From CAVWDI01 sp046259385 (GTDB taxonomy: Bacteria > Chloroflexota > Anaerolineae > Anaerolineales > UBA4823): a stretch of 18,785 bases of DNA. Where the stretch lies: assembly GCA_046259385.1 (NCBI GenBank), contig JBJYWI010000190.1, positions 1 to 18,785 on the forward strand, given 5' to 3'. Position numbers and translations under genes: made by a program. Below are positions 8,425 to 15,132 of the stretch, one piece after another. Position 1 is the first letter of the stretch. Every line of letters starts with the position of its first letter. The notes beneath the pieces were generated by a model. The model saw nothing but the letters and a program-made list of their open reading frames with translations, made no database searches and was not told where the DNA came from.

Positions 8425-9095
8425 TATCCTAGTTTCTCCTTGTTCATGAGGTATTCAACAATATCGAAATCGAGAATTTCATCAATATCCCAGGCTTCAG
8501 ATGCAGCAATCTCAAACATAAGCGGTCTGTCACCAAGGCGGTTACGGTTTTTTAATAAAGTATTCCGTTTAAAGATGTACAGGCAGGAGTTCTCTTCAAA
8601 CACAGGAGCTAAATCCTGCGTCTGGAGTAAAACTGCGGGGTTGTGATTAATAGCTGCACCTGTTTCATCCCAGAGCCGGGTCTGAATCCTGGTGACTGAG
8701 AAGAGCGAATCATAAGCAGGAAAATTTGTAATAAATGTATTGATTGCTTTCGATATCGTCTCTTTTTTTAATAGTGGATTTGTACTGTGGGTCTGGATGT
8801 AGAAATCAGCTTCCACTTGGGATGTATCGAATATCAGAACCTCATTCATTGACATATCATCAGCCCGTAAAGCCTGCGGTCTCTCCAGTATCGTGACCTC
8901 AGGAAAATCCTTTCTCAATCCATCCATGACCGGTTCACTGTCGGTGTCCACGACAATTTGAGAAATTTCAGAGCAATCCTGAAGTGTCTTGATAATATAG
9001 TAAAAGAGTGGGACTCCAGCCAGATTTCTGAAGTTTTTCCCCTTTACTCTCTGTGAATGGTGCCGCATGGGCACGAGCGCAACAATTTCAGTCAT
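8424..9095 (-). CDS. Acylneuraminate cytidylyltransferase family protein (CMP-nonulosonate synthetase type)
   Basis: This 223-residue enzyme is predicted to use CTP to activate a nonulosonic (sialic-acid-like) or related acidic sugar as its CMP derivative. The N-terminal nucleotide-binding motif reads PMRHHSQRVKGKN (residues 9-21), a variant of the usual PARxGSKxIPxKN. VVDTDSE (48-54) and the C-terminal WDIDEILDFDIVEYLM match the family's DID...DF..AE..L ending. The length is typical for the single-domain NeuA/KdsB-like group. An AGGAG at 9098-9102 lies only 2 bases before ATG 9095, an unusually short spacing. Its partner in the pathway is likely the NeuB-like fusion protein at the right edge. 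The neighbouring downstream gene overlaps it by one base. KdsB-type activity is less likely given the motif, but not excluded. Confidence 0.88.
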   Translation of the reverse strand: MTEIVALVPMRHHSQRVKGKNFRNLAGVPLFYYIIKTLQDCSEISQIVVDTDSEPVMDGLRKDFPEVTILERPQALRADDMSMNEVLIFDTSQVEADFYIQTHSTNPLLKKETISKAINTFITNFPAYDSLFSVTRIQTRLWDETGAAINHNPAVLLQTQDLAPVFEENSCLYIFKRNTLLKNRNRLGDRPLMFEIAASEAWDIDEILDFDIVEYLMNKEKLG

Positions 9096-9125
9096 TGCTC
9101 CTGACCGGTCCGATTGCAGGTATGT

Positions 9126-10019
9126 TCACCAATTCAAATCCTTTTCATAGCCGAGCTGGATAAGCATGTCACCCGCTAAATCTTTGAATATGGATTTGTT
9201 TTCTTCATTGAACGCCTGTTTCCATTCGCCAGTTTTTCCGCTTCGAAATGTTGGAGATTTTTGAGGATTTATTTTTTCCTTCAGTGCTTGAACTGCCTTA
9301 TCCCGGTTTATGTTGAAAACAAATCCGCGGTCTGCAGCAAATTCCAGCATCTTCCCAATGGTTTCATCTGTGTCTGCAACCAGAGTTTCATAGCGGGTAT
9401 TAAAAATACCATCAACATTCAGCCAGACTAGAAATGGGATCAAACGCGCCCGGATATCCGGTAAACGTGCGAAGCTGGATTGTCCTGGGCTCTCCTCAGA
9501 TTCAAATTCTTTTATACCGGTAATGCTGTATTTCAAGCGTTCATTAAAATCCGACGGCTCTTCCATAAAGAATTTATGGTGAATATGACCGGGGGCAAGC
9601 TCAGTAACATAGTGGACATGGGAAACGACAACGTCTCTTGGATCGCGCATGATATTGTATGCAGCGAAAGGTAGGGTCGAAAGCCGTTTGATGATCTCTG
9701 GTTCTGCATGCAAGTGTCCGTAGGATATATCCCCGGGTTTCAGCATATTTAGGTCAGCGAGGATGCTTGAAGTACTGTGCCTGCGCCCGGTTGTTCCATC
9801 GAATGTGACAATCGCAGGCAGACCGCTGTTTACCACAGGTCCAATATCGCTGAACCCGGAAAGGATCTGGATCAGCAAATGGGTTCCGCTTTTTGGAAAA
9901 GAGTTGGCGAAAATTATTGGAGATTGGTTGATAGCTTCAGGTCCGAATCTGATCGATTGAAAAAAACGGCGGGTGGATCGCCGCACTATTTTCAATTTAA
10001 GCTCGATATCTTTATCCAA
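9126..10019 (-). CDS. Sulfotransferase domain protein (paralog A)
   Basis: This 297-residue protein is predicted to use PAPS to sulfate a glycan in the cytoplasm. The 5'-phosphosulfate loop is FPKSGTHLL (residues 41-49) and the 3'-phosphate motif is MRDPRDVVVSH (124-134, Arg125 and Ser133). It aligns almost without gaps with the next protein upstream (10072-10935): conserved landmarks include KPGDI.YG, the IGP.VN segment and a Lys/Gly-rich C-terminal region (FRSGKTGEWK) that in this family contacts the 3'-phosphate. The start is a TTG at 10019; the frame has a stop seven codons upstream and no ATG nearby, and no strong ribosome-binding site is visible. The tandem copies suggest duplication followed by specialisation for different sugar positions. 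Confidence 0.9.
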   Translation of the reverse strand: MDKDIELKLKIVRRSTRRFFQSIRFGPEAINQSPIIFANSFPKSGTHLLIQILSGFSDIGPVVNSGLPAIVTFDGTTGRRHSTSSILADLNMLKPGDISYGHLHAEPEIIKRLSTLPFAAYNIMRDPRDVVVSHVHYVTELAPGHIHHKFFMEEPSDFNERLKYSITGIKEFESEESPGQSSFARLPDIRARLIPFLVWLNVDGIFNTRYETLVADTDETIGKMLEFAADRGFVFNINRDKAVQALKEKINPQKSPTFRSGKTGEWKQAFNEENKSIFKDLAGDMLIQLGYEKDLNW

Positions 10020-10071
10020 TTCTATTTTGGTTTGCTCAGGTTAACTTTAACGGAAAATATATTTGCTAGAT

Positions 10072-10935
10072 TTACCAGTCCGGGCTCTGCTCGTATCCAA
10101 GCCTGTTTAGAAGATCGCCGGTGGCATTCTTGAAGGTTTGAATATTGTTTTCAGTGAAGTGATCTACCCAGTTGCCGGGTTCCCCTTTCCGGAATGTTCC
10201 GGATCGTTTCGGTTGGATTGAATTCTGAAGAACCTGGATCGCCCGATCGGTTGCCATGGTTGTGGAAAAACCGCGCTCGATCAGATATTCCAGGATTTTT
10301 TTAAGTGTGTTCTCCCTGTCAAGTATCAGATCTTCAAATCGAATACAAGAGACTTCCGGTATATCAAACCAGTTTAGATATTTTTGATACTTCGTCCTGA
10401 TTGGTGCCAGTTCATAACCCGGCACTTTTACCCCGAGGATTGCAGCGTTTATGCGCTCCTCCAGGGAGTCAAGATTGGAGGTGTAATATTCGTGCATTCC
10501 GTGCCCATTATGGATCTCGGAAGCGTAAAACACATGCGAGACGATAACATCGCGCGGATCCCGGAACACAAATACAGTTGCTTTTCCTGCCTGTTTAAAA
10601 ATTGAGATATACGGTTCTATGGAGTGGATATACCCGTAGGCAATATCTCCCGGTTTCATCCGCATGATATTTGACAAAATTTCTTCACTAGAAAGTTTTC
10701 GGTTGTCTTCGGAGCGGTTTAATGGAGGAAAACCGGGATTTACCGCCGGACCGATTTTTGGGAGCCCCTGGAGAATCTGGAAAATCAGGTGAGAACCGGA
10801 TTTTGGCATAGCGTTGCCAAGGATCGCCGGCGATTTTCCCAGGCTCTCCGGTCCCCATCGCAGCGCAGCTATCCCCCTGCGGTATCTCCAGCGAATTATT
10901 TTCAGGGATTGTTTTAGGCTGATCTTCCTAATCAT
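10072..10935 (-). CDS. Sulfotransferase domain protein (paralog B)
   Basis: This 287-residue sulfotransferase is the tandem paralog of the downstream gene. The phosphosulfate loop is MPKSGSHLI (residues 43-51), with Ser in place of the usual Thr. The 3'-phosphate motif is FRDPRDVIVSHV (124-135) and the C-terminal FRKGEPGNWVDHF gives the family's GxxGxWK-like segment, with Val where Lys is common. The start ATG 10935 overlaps the TGA stop of the aminopeptidase-like gene by 4 bases, so it is translationally coupled to it. That ties the sulfation genes to the carrier-protein block. No signal peptide or membrane segment is seen, so it acts before export. The acceptor is not predictable from sequence. 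Confidence 0.9.
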   Translation of the reverse strand: MIRKISLKQSLKIIRWRYRRGIAALRWGPESLGKSPAILGNAMPKSGSHLIFQILQGLPKIGPAVNPGFPPLNRSEDNRKLSSEEILSNIMRMKPGDIAYGYIHSIEPYISIFKQAGKATVFVFRDPRDVIVSHVFYASEIHNGHGMHEYYTSNLDSLEERINAAILGVKVPGYELAPIRTKYQKYLNWFDIPEVSCIRFEDLILDRENTLKKILEYLIERGFSTTMATDRAIQVLQNSIQPKRSGTFRKGEPGNWVDHFTENNIQTFKNATGDLLNRLGYEQSPDW

Positions 10936-12248
10936 ATTGGACGAGTTTTTTCAGGTTGCAGGCTGTATTTCACCAGACCGTTCTTATAAAATGGTTCGAC
11001 GACCTTTTCAACCGATTTGAAGGAAATGTCCAGCTCGCAGGCGATGTCAGCGATTGTCCGTTCACCATCACAACGTTCCATGATCTCGAACAAGCGCTGG
11101 TGACCTTCGGGATTATTTCTATAATCGATCCAGATCCCGTATCCAGAACAGAAGATCTCTCCCTTGAACTGGTTCACCACATACTGGTTGCGCTCCCAGG
11201 CCTGAACAAGCCCCAGCACCACTCTGGCTGAATCCTCCAGCCGATCACTGGAAACGATCGCCGGAACATCAAGGCTAGAGTGGTATTCCCGGTAAGGTCG
11301 GGTCTCAGAACCAGGTGGTTCTACCCGGGAAAGGGAGAGCATTGGCACCCGGACCCCCGGTGCATTGAACTGCCGCTCGTCATTGTTTATGACCGTTCGG
11401 TAAGGGGCACTGTAGCCATTCTTGTCTAAGTCTTTTAGCGCTGAAACCATGCAGCGATCAGATTGTGAATTGGGGAGAAATGACCCCTGCAGCGCATGGG
11501 GGGAATCATTACCTAGCATTTCCAGGAACAAACCTGCTTTCATATCCGGTATTCGGTCTTCGTTGTGGCTTAGATAAGCGACCGTACCGATCGTTTCCGG
11601 GACGATCAAAATCCTGTAAGAATAGGTGGTCCGGGGGAATTCCAGCAGCCGTTTGGCGGTTTCGACCGCGACAACCACACCGGTCAGGTCATCGTTAACC
11701 TGCGCCGGATGGCAAAGGTGCGCTTCGATAACAAATGTATCTGGATATCTACCGGGTATGATGATTTCCCCGACTTTCATTTCCCCCGGTTCGAATTTAG
11801 TCCGAATTACGACGCGGTATTTCTCCTCTGAGAGGCTGTCACGGAAATTCATTGTCCCGCATAAACCCCAATCGCGTTCGTAATACTTGAATACGAAAGG
11901 AATGGCGTCTTGCAGGCTGGGATGGACATAAAAATGTTCCAGTAGTTCATGGCGGGTAACGACACCTTCGAAAGGGAGGGAGTAGGAGGCAACATGAAGG
12001 GGGTGGTCTGCATAATCCAGCATCTTTTTTCCATCCACTGTCTCCAGATATGCTTCACGGCAGGTCCATTTTTCTGGTACTGTCCAGGTCCAGCAAGGTT
12101 CTCCGCTCTGGAAGGTGTGGATTTTCATTTGAACGCTTGAATTTTCAAACTCCTCTGCCAACCGGAATAATGCTCTATCAAAATCATCGGAGACGATATC
12201 CCTTTTCAGGTACCAGAGCTCGTGGATGAGTTCCATCATGGATGTCAT
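10932..12248 (-). CDS. DUF4910 (COG4310) aminopeptidase-like zinc protein with C-terminal winged helix
   Basis: This 438-residue protein matches the DUF4910/COG4310 family, an M28-like aminopeptidase fold with an inserted domain (DUF2172) and a C-terminal winged-helix module. Candidate zinc ligands are His180 and Asp186/187 in HLCHPAQVNDDLTG, Glu218 in VPETIG and His323 in REYHSSLD. Residues about 360-430, after SGYGIW, include ADIACELDISFKSVEKVV, a helix-turn-helix-like segment. It has no signal peptide, so it is cytoplasmic. Relatives are often found in polysaccharide loci without known function. Here it lies next to genes for carrier-protein-bound amino acids, so it could hydrolyse or transfer an aminoacyl or amide group on a sugar. 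An alternative start, ATG at 12236-12239, is close by. Family confidence is high; the role is inferred. Confidence 0.88.
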   Translation of the reverse strand: MTSMMELIHELWYLKRDIVSDDFDRALFRLAEEFENSSVQMKIHTFQSGEPCWTWTVPEKWTCREAYLETVDGKKMLDYADHPLHVASYSLPFEGVVTRHELLEHFYVHPSLQDAIPFVFKYYERDWGLCGTMNFRDSLSEEKYRVVIRTKFEPGEMKVGEIIIPGRYPDTFVIEAHLCHPAQVNDDLTGVVVAVETAKRLLEFPRTTYSYRILIVPETIGTVAYLSHNEDRIPDMKAGLFLEMLGNDSPHALQGSFLPNSQSDRCMVSALKDLDKNGYSAPYRTVINNDERQFNAPGVRVPMLSLSRVEPPGSETRPYREYHSSLDVPAIVSSDRLEDSARVVLGLVQAWERNQYVVNQFKGEIFCSGYGIWIDYRNNPEGHQRLFEIMERCDGERTIADIACELDISFKSVEKVVEPFYKNGLVKYSLQPEKTRPI

Positions 12249-12282
12249 AATAAATTCTCGGAAGGGTATGGGAGTCTAGCTA

Positions 12283-13047
12283 TCAATTATTTGCAGGTCT
12301 GTTTGTAACCAGCGACCAGGGATCACTTTTTAAAAAACTGTCAACAGCTGAAACGAAGTCTCCAAGCCTGCACGAGGCTATTTGACCGTAGTTCAATTTG
12401 ACTGAATGCCACATCCCCTCTTTGATTAAATACTGCTGCACCGGTTCAAGCGATAATCTTGGATCGATATTGAGGTCACGCACATACATCAGGTACGTTC
12501 GAATCTCCCAACCTCTGGGGGCTAGGACATGTCCTGTGAATTCTTTCCAATACCGGTACGGCACCCTGGCGCGCTGTTCGCTGTAGTGCAGGATGGAGAC
12601 TGATTGTATGTCCGCTCCGAGCAGGAGCAGCTTGAAATCCAGTTCCAGCATCCGGTCGTATGCCGACCCGGGATCAAATGCTGAGGCAGTATCTCTATTA
12701 GCGAGATCTTCAGCGTAGTATCCGTAACATGCAACTGATTGCATTGGATGCAAAGTACGTTTTGAACCCGGATGTTTTCGAACATATTCTGAAAACGAAC
12801 CCATTTCTTTGGAAGGGGTTTCTCCGGGATCAAATTCCCTGGCAGTCGGAAAATCAAAGGTGAAAGTAGGCACCACGATTGTGCCTCCCGTTCCAAGGAC
12901 ATCCATAATCCCGTCCAGATAAACCCCAATCCCAGGTTCCGGTCTCCCAAGAAATTGGATCGCAGAGTGGACAAGCAGCCCATCCCCCTCTTTTATCCTG
13001 ATCGATTTCAGCGAATCCTGGACAAGGTTTTGTGTAACTTCAAGCAT
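12283..13047 (-). CDS. AAC(3)-family N-acyltransferase (sugar-modifying rather than resistance)
   Basis: This 254-residue protein belongs to the antibiotic N-acetyltransferase family (PF02522), named for aminoglycoside 3-N-acetyltransferases. Visible family motifs are LLVHSAI (residues 24-30), VVPTFTF (58-64), RTLHPMQSVACYG (97-109), AFDPGSAYDRM (123-133) and the catalytic region HYSEQRARVPYRYWKEF with His154 and Glu157. Members in glycan loci acylate amino sugars. Here the gene starts 8 bases inside the upstream GNAT gene and follows the carrier-protein ligase, so its acyl donor might be acetyl-CoA or an aminoacyl carrier protein. Nothing in the surroundings suggests antibiotic resistance. 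The length is slightly below usual AAC(3) enzymes (about 260-290). The family is firm; donor and acceptor are unknown. Confidence 0.85.
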   Translation of the reverse strand: MLEVTQNLVQDSLKSIRIKEGDGLLVHSAIQFLGRPEPGIGVYLDGIMDVLGTGGTIVVPTFTFDFPTAREFDPGETPSKEMGSFSEYVRKHPGSKRTLHPMQSVACYGYYAEDLANRDTASAFDPGSAYDRMLELDFKLLLLGADIQSVSILHYSEQRARVPYRYWKEFTGHVLAPRGWEIRTYLMYVRDLNIDPRLSLEPVQQYLIKEGMWHSVKLNYGQIASCRLGDFVSAVDSFLKSDPWSLVTNRPANN

Positions 13048-13564
13048 TATTTATTTCATTGTCGGGGTCAATATAATTTTCCCAGAGCAGGCGCCCGGCC
13101 CGGTATTCAAGCTGGAAACCCATCCGCTCGTATAATTTCCAGCTTGCTTCGTTGTCGCGGAGCACCTGGATTTCAATGGAATGGGCACCTTGTTTGCGCA
13201 GCCAATCGATTGACAAGCGCGATAATTTATCGCCAATGCCTAGCCTGCGGGCTTTGGGCAAGATCCACATGTCGCTCAATTCTCCGACCAGCACGCCGCC
13301 CATGTATTGGGGTACCCGTTTTATACGGCATAGCATAAACCCGACGATTTCATCTTCGATTTCAGCAATAAATACGTTGCTGAACCGTCCTAGCGTCCGC
13401 TGGAATGATTCAAACCAGACCTGTTCCACATTTTCAGGCTGCGGCAGCAGGTATCCCAGATCGTAAAAGTAGGTATTAAGCTTAGTGTACATCGCCCTGA
13501 TGACAGGGTAATCATTGTCGTTTACAAGCCTGTAATGGACATCATCACGGGAGATTTCTTTCAT
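13040..13564 (-). CDS. GNAT family N-acyltransferase, possible aminoacyltransferase
   Basis: This 174-residue protein is a single GNAT domain. Motif A is seen as DMWILPKARRLGIGDKL, with the acyl-CoA/pantetheine-binding RRLGIG at residues 106-111. Motif B follows as SWKLYERMGFQLEYR near residues 141-155. Most GNAT enzymes use acetyl-CoA, whose pantetheine arm is the same group carried by acyl carrier proteins. It is coupled on both sides: its ATG overlaps the stop of the amino acid:[carrier protein] ligase (ATGA), and its last codons overlap the start of the AAC(3)-like gene by 8 bases. This tight link makes it the best candidate to move the carrier-bound amino acid to an amino sugar. Plain acetyl transfer remains possible. 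The family is firm; the function is inferred. Confidence 0.88.
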   Translation of the reverse strand: MKEISRDDVHYRLVNDNDYPVIRAMYTKLNTYFYDLGYLLPQPENVEQVWFESFQRTLGRFSNVFIAEIEDEIVGFMLCRIKRVPQYMGGVLVGELSDMWILPKARRLGIGDKLSRLSIDWLRKQGAHSIEIQVLRDNEASWKLYERMGFQLEYRAGRLLWENYIDPDNEINNA

Positions 13565-14760
13565 TTGACTGATACCTTTACGGGCTCTGGCCAGCCTACA
13601 GGATCAAGCCCGAATTGAGCTAAAAATGCATATGCGATTCGCTCAAGCCCAAAGGCGACACAACTGGTGTGCGCCGGCGAGCCATCTTCAAGAGTAATGT
13701 TAAGATTACGACCGAAAAAATCCTGGTGGTAGTTGTAAGACCCGACAGCTAGTGTTTCTTGCTTAAATGGAAGTGAAGCCCGGATTTCAAACTTAAGCTG
13801 GAATGCGCTCTGAAATGCAGCCTGTTTACGAAATTCTCCGATGAAGAAAGGATCATTTGCGCTTTCAACCCGGTAAACAAAATCGATAGTATCAAAAAAC
13901 TCTTGCATTCTTTTTCTACCAGCTTCACGATTATCCAAAACATAATCCTTTGAACCAACAAAAATAATCTCCCGCATTGTGAAGTTCCACAACCTTTCAA
14001 GAGAATTGAGGTTGATGGCTTCATAGCGGAAGCAGTTGTTAACCCCAGTGGCTGCCAGTTGCCCACCAGGAAGTTGTTTATCAGCGAGGGAGAAGTAGAG
14101 GTGGTAACAGACTGCCGGGGACAGGAGTGTTTGAATTCTGGCGAATGATTCGCTGGAAGTGTTCAATCCACCTGGGATAAATTTTGTGTTTTGGGCGAAG
14201 TTGTCGATGACATCCAGATCTTCCCGAAGGTGAGTGACAAAGGAGAGAGAGTGTGGAAATGCGCTGAAATAACCCACCCGGTCCAGCATTTCTGCGGAGA
14301 TAAGCGTTGGGAAGCGGTAAGGTTTTGCATTGATAGAATCAGCCAAATTCAAAAATTGTTCTTCAAAGAAATCGATTACTCCAGAAACGAGTGGTCCAAT
14401 GGTGTAAAAGCCGTTTCCCTCCTGGCTGAGTTCCCCGATCCTGAGCAATTCGCTGTTTGGATCAAGATTGTAGCTTACCGGTCTATCCATGTGATCTTCC
14501 AGCACTTGGATTTTCGGTTTTATGGCGCCTTTTGCCATTGAAGTAATAATCTTATGCACCTTCCTGGTAATCTCTGCTTCTTTAACTGGGGATAGCCCTT
14601 CAGGGTCATCCAGAGACGAAGGGTCGATGATTAATTCAATGCTGTCTGGGTGAACAGTCGCACGGGTGATAGTTTCATCCACATACGCAAGTTTGGACTG
14701 GATCTCACCTGTCAGGTGTTCGGGGATGGAAATTTCTGGTTTAAGCCTTAAGGTTTTCAT
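13561..14760 (-). CDS. Amino acid:[carrier protein] ligase (class II aminoacyl-tRNA synthetase-like, SerRS-related)
   Basis: This 399-residue protein activates an amino acid with ATP and is predicted to load it on the phosphopantetheine arm of a carrier protein instead of tRNA. The C-terminal 290 residues match this family: SPAVCYHLY (Cys218), motif 2 CFRYEAIN...LERLWNFTMREIIFVG (Arg245, Arg263, Glu264), DPFF (303-306), SYNYHQDFFG (341-350) and motif 3 PAHTSCVAFGLER (Cys367, Arg374). Predicted zinc ligands Cys218, Glu264 and Cys367 have spacings of 46 and 103, almost the same as the Cys131/Glu176/Cys279 I recall for the characterised Bradyrhizobium enzyme. There is no N-terminal tRNA-binding coiled coil as in SerRS; instead about 110 residues of unknown type precede the core. 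Known relatives prefer glycine or alanine. A GGAGA site (14771-14775) precedes ATG 14760. The carrier protein gene lies 31 bases upstream. Confidence 0.87.
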   Translation of the reverse strand: MKTLRLKPEISIPEHLTGEIQSKLAYVDETITRATVHPDSIELIIDPSSLDDPEGLSPVKEAEITRKVHKIITSMAKGAIKPKIQVLEDHMDRPVSYNLDPNSELLRIGELSQEGNGFYTIGPLVSGVIDFFEEQFLNLADSINAKPYRFPTLISAEMLDRVGYFSAFPHSLSFVTHLREDLDVIDNFAQNTKFIPGGLNTSSESFARIQTLLSPAVCYHLYFSLADKQLPGGQLAATGVNNCFRYEAINLNSLERLWNFTMREIIFVGSKDYVLDNREAGRKRMQEFFDTIDFVYRVESANDPFFIGEFRKQAAFQSAFQLKFEIRASLPFKQETLAVGSYNYHQDFFGRNLNITLEDGSPAHTSCVAFGLERIAYAFLAQFGLDPVGWPEPVKVSVK

Positions 14761-14791
14761 TGGTGCTTTTTCTCCGGTTTACAACAAATTC

Positions 14792-15040
14792 CTATCTGTC
14801 CGTGTTGTTAATGTATTCGCAAATGAGTGGCAGGCTGATTAAGGACGATATTGTGTCAGGGTTTATTTCCACACCAAAGTATTCCTCCAGCCGCATCATC
14901 ACTTCCATATGACCCATAGAATCCCATTGCGGGATATCTCCAAATGTCAAGTCAGGGGTCACAATTTCTGGCTCGATCTGCAGTGCTTCTGCCAGCGTTG
15001 CCTTTACCTGCTCGTTGATACTTTCATGATCAGACTTCAT
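14792..15040 (-). CDS. Acyl/peptidyl carrier protein, likely partner of the adjacent ligase
   Basis: This 82-residue acidic protein is a carrier protein whose serine would receive 4'-phosphopantetheine. The modification site is QWDSMGHMEVM, with Ser41 in the D-S-M form of the usual D-S-L; the following RLEEYFGVEINPDTI is helix III-type sequence of the family. A strong AAGGAG (15053-15058) lies upstream. Two adjacent codons could start translation: TTG at 15043 (9 bases from the site) or ATG at 15040 (12 bases); I chose the ATG. It comes directly before the amino acid:[carrier protein] ligase, the arrangement expected for a ligase and its cognate carrier. No phosphopantetheinyl transferase is present in the window. 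Fatty acid synthesis is unlikely because no ketosynthase or related gene is nearby. Confidence 0.93.
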   Translation of the reverse strand: MKSDHESINEQVKATLAEALQIEPEIVTPDLTFGDIPQWDSMGHMEVMMRLEEYFGVEINPDTISSLISLPLICEYINNTDR

Positions 15041-15065
15041 CAATTGAAAATTCTCCTTAAAGCTG

Positions 15066-15091
15066 GAATGATTTATTTATTGTAATCATTC
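15066..15091. promoter_or_regulatory. Perfect 8-base inverted repeat upstream of the carrier protein gene
   Basis: GAATGATT at 15066-15073 and AATCATTC at 15084-15091 form a perfect 8-base inverted repeat with a 10-base AT-rich spacer. It lies in the 89-base gap before the carrier protein, 7 bases before its ribosome-binding site on the coding strand. It is AT-rich and has no T run after it, so a terminator is unlikely. It could be an operator or a weak mRNA hairpin that tunes translation of the carrier protein. A chance repeat cannot be excluded. Confidence 0.35.
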
Positions 15092-15132
15092 TAAACAGCC
15101 TGATATTTCCCTGTTTTACCAGGAATAGCAAA

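Noticed and set aside
12522..12983. 153-residue open frame on the minus strand in another frame
   Set aside because: It is inside the AAC(3)-like gene, which carries the family motifs in its own frame.
12283..13047. Aminoglycoside resistance gene
   Set aside because: The family name suggests it, but the gene is embedded and translationally coupled in a glycan operon with no mobile element or other resistance gene.
13561..14760. Seryl-tRNA synthetase
   Set aside because: No N-terminal tRNA-binding coiled coil, and motif 2, zinc ligands and the adjacent carrier protein fit the carrier protein ligase family better.
15108..15125. Hairpin after the methyltransferase gene as an intrinsic terminator
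   Set aside because: The stem is only six pairs including a wobble, and it lacks a following U run.
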